Below, piece after piece: positions 62,969 to 64,000 of a DNA stretch of 64,000 bases (positions are counted from its first letter, which is position 1; every line of letters starts with the position of its first letter). A model generated the notes under the pieces. It was not told the DNA's origin. It saw nothing but the letters and a program-made list of their open reading frames with translations, and did no database searches. A program made the position numbers and the translations under genes. The DNA is from Thalassovita gelatinovora. Its GTDB lineage: Bacteria; Pseudomonadota; Alphaproteobacteria; Rhodobacterales; Rhodobacteraceae. Where the stretch lies: contig NZ_CYSA01000015.1 of NCBI RefSeq assembly GCF_001458355.1, positions 5,001 to 69,000 on the forward strand. The letters run 5' to 3'.

Positions 62969-64000
62969 CGTGGTATCTGCCTTCTTCGCGCATGGCGTCG
63001 CGCAGGGTTGTCCATTGTTGTCCGAGGCTTTCCGCGATCGACCCAAAGGCAAGGTCCACCCCTTCTTCCATGCCACGCAAGCCGCAGATGTAGATATGGG
63101 TTTTGGGATCGAGCAACAGATCGGCGACCTTGTCTTGTTCCTGCACGATGCGGTCTTGCACGTATTCGCGCGGCTGGCCTTCGACCCGGCTATAGACCAG
63201 ATGCTGATCCAGCAAATCCTGCGGCACCTTTTTCAGCGGTCCGAAATAGGGCAAGGTTTCGGGGGTGCGGGCACCGAAAAACATTGTCATGCCGCCCGAT
63301 TTGCCGCCCGCGCTGCGCTGTCGCCGCATGGTGAAGGCGCGCATTGGGGCCGATCCGGTGCCGGTGCAGATCATCAGCAGCCGTGCCTGTGGATCGTCGG
63401 GCATCAGGAAAGTGGCCCCGAACGGGCCGGTGATGCGGACTTCGTCGCCCGGTTTCAGATCGCAGACATAGTTGGAACACAGCCCGTTTTGTTCGCGTTT
63501 CACGGTCAGCGAAATGTTGTTGAAATTCGGCCGTTCGCCGTCGCGCGGGCTGGAAATCGAATAGAGCCGCGGCAGGTGCGGGTTGCCGTTTTCGTCGGTG
63601 CCTGGCGGGATGACCCCGATGGATTGCCCTTCCAGCACCGGAAACGGGGTCGCGCCCAGATCGAGGATGATGTGATGCACGTCGTGATCGGGATCCCGGG
63701 TCAGGCCGTAATTGCCCTGCACCCGCGCGGTCGCGGGTTTGCCGAGATTGTACATGTTGACGCTGGGCTTGGCGGCGGTGGCGGGGGCCTTGGCCTTGCC
63801 GCCTGCCCCTTTATGGGCTTCGGCCAGCAGTTGCGCGACGGAATCGTCCAACGCTTCGACCGAGGTGGCGGCTTCGTCGGCACCAAGGTCTTCCTGATCC
63901 GGCAATTCATCCCATGAATATTGATCGTCCATCGAATAGGGGGTTGTCACCACCCGCCATTCGTCGATCGACCCGGTCGGGCAGACCGGAATGCAATCCA
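62955..64000 (-). CDS. boxA: Benzoyl-CoA 2,3-epoxidase reductase subunit BoxA (N-terminus missing)
   Basis: The frame continues past the right edge of the window. The visible part starts DCIPVCPTGSIDEWR, the end of a 2x[4Fe-4S] ferredoxin domain, then an acidic linker with Ala/Pro stretch, then an NADPH-ferredoxin-reductase-like domain with FAD motif LPRLYSISSPRDGE, CSNYVCDLKPGDEVRITGPF and the NADP motif LMICTGTGSAPMRAF; it ends in HVETY. This order is diagnostic of BoxA, which supplies electrons to the BoxB epoxidase. boxB and boxC are presumably to the right. Confidence 0.93.
   Translation of the reverse strand, partial: DCIPVCPTGSIDEWRVVTTPYSMDDQYSWDELPDQEDLGADEAATSVEALDDSVAQLLAEAHKGAGGKAKAPATAAKPSVNMYNLGKPATARVQGNYGLTRDPDHDVHHIILDLGATPFPVLEGQSIGVIPPGTDENGNPHLPRLYSISSPRDGERPNFNNISLTVKREQNGLCSNYVCDLKPGDEVRITGPFGATFLMPDDPQARLLMICTGTGSAPMRAFTMRRQRSAGGKSGGMTMFFGARTPETLPYFGPLKKVPQDLLDQHLVYSRVEGQPREYVQDRIVQEQDKVADLLLDPKTHIYICGLRGMEEGVDLAFGSIAESLGQQWTTLRDAMREEGRYHVETY

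Overview
The window is an ordinary-looking stretch of chromosome from an alphaproteobacterium, most likely the Roseobacter group of the Rhodobacteraceae. The evidence is a fairly high G+C content, the gene order infA-maf-rng-yacG, the UPF0262-hisD-DUF2948-murA block, several proteins that look typical of Rhodobacterales, and catabolic modules common in marine roseobacters. I see no rRNA, CRISPR array, prophage or intact insertion sequence. Assignments rest on reading translations and motifs; no database search was run.

Layout. 1-2 kb: genes for the lower protocatechuate 4,5-cleavage / gallate pathway (galD partial, galC/ligK, galB), with a divergent LysR-type regulator that carries two helix-turn-helix domains. 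3-10.7 kb, minus strand: housekeeping genes (yacG, RNase E/G, maf, infA, a nitrilase-family amidase, a low-molecular-weight phosphatase, UPF0262, hisD, DUF2948, murA and a 52-codon gene before it). 10.9 kb: tRNA-Thr. 11-14.5 kb: a ProC-like reductase and a non-pyrrolysine MttB-family methyltransferase with a divergent GcvA-like regulator. 14.6-21.9 kb: acyl-CoA ligase, MsbA-like ABC exporter, Lrp plus LysE exporter, tRNA-Gly, a possible small RNA, a GlxA-type AraC regulator and an isochorismatase-family hydrolase. 22-27 kb: secreted 5'-nucleotidase, a secreted protein of unknown family, DUF952, pyrD, arsC-like, then a tight cluster of DnaA boxes. 27-37 kb: MATE transporter, two hotdog thioesterases, two MerR regulators and a fatty-acid beta-oxidation set (acyl-CoA dehydrogenase, GST, thiolase, FadJ). 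37-44 kb: sulfotransferase, RTX serralysin-like protease, acyl-CoA ligase, a DUF2892 membrane protein behind a SqrR-like palindrome, an apparently inactive M48-like membrane protein and a SPOR protein. 44-48.6 kb: nucleoside salvage operon cdd-deoA-deoB-add-upp. 48.7-53.2 kb: malic enzyme and propionyl-CoA synthetase. 53-60 kb: small membrane proteins, a seven-haem cytochrome with TPRs, NAD kinase, glyA and an alpha/beta hydrolase. 60-64 kb: a lone Phd-like protein and the edge of the aerobic benzoyl-CoA (box) cluster: half-size 3-hydroxyacyl-CoA dehydrogenase, BoxR/BzdR-type regulator, thioesterase and boxA, which runs off the end.

Together the genes describe a heterotroph that degrades lignin-type aromatics by ring cleavage (gal genes) and through benzoyl-CoA epoxidation (box genes), oxidises fatty acids, assimilates propionate and C4 acids (prpE, maeB), and recycles nucleosides. 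No clearly new multi-gene system is proven. The best leads are the tandem-HTH regulator with its two palindromes, the MttB/ProC-like pair, the DnaA-box cluster, the possible anti-Shine-Dalgarno small RNA, and a 22-nt intergenic motif present three times.
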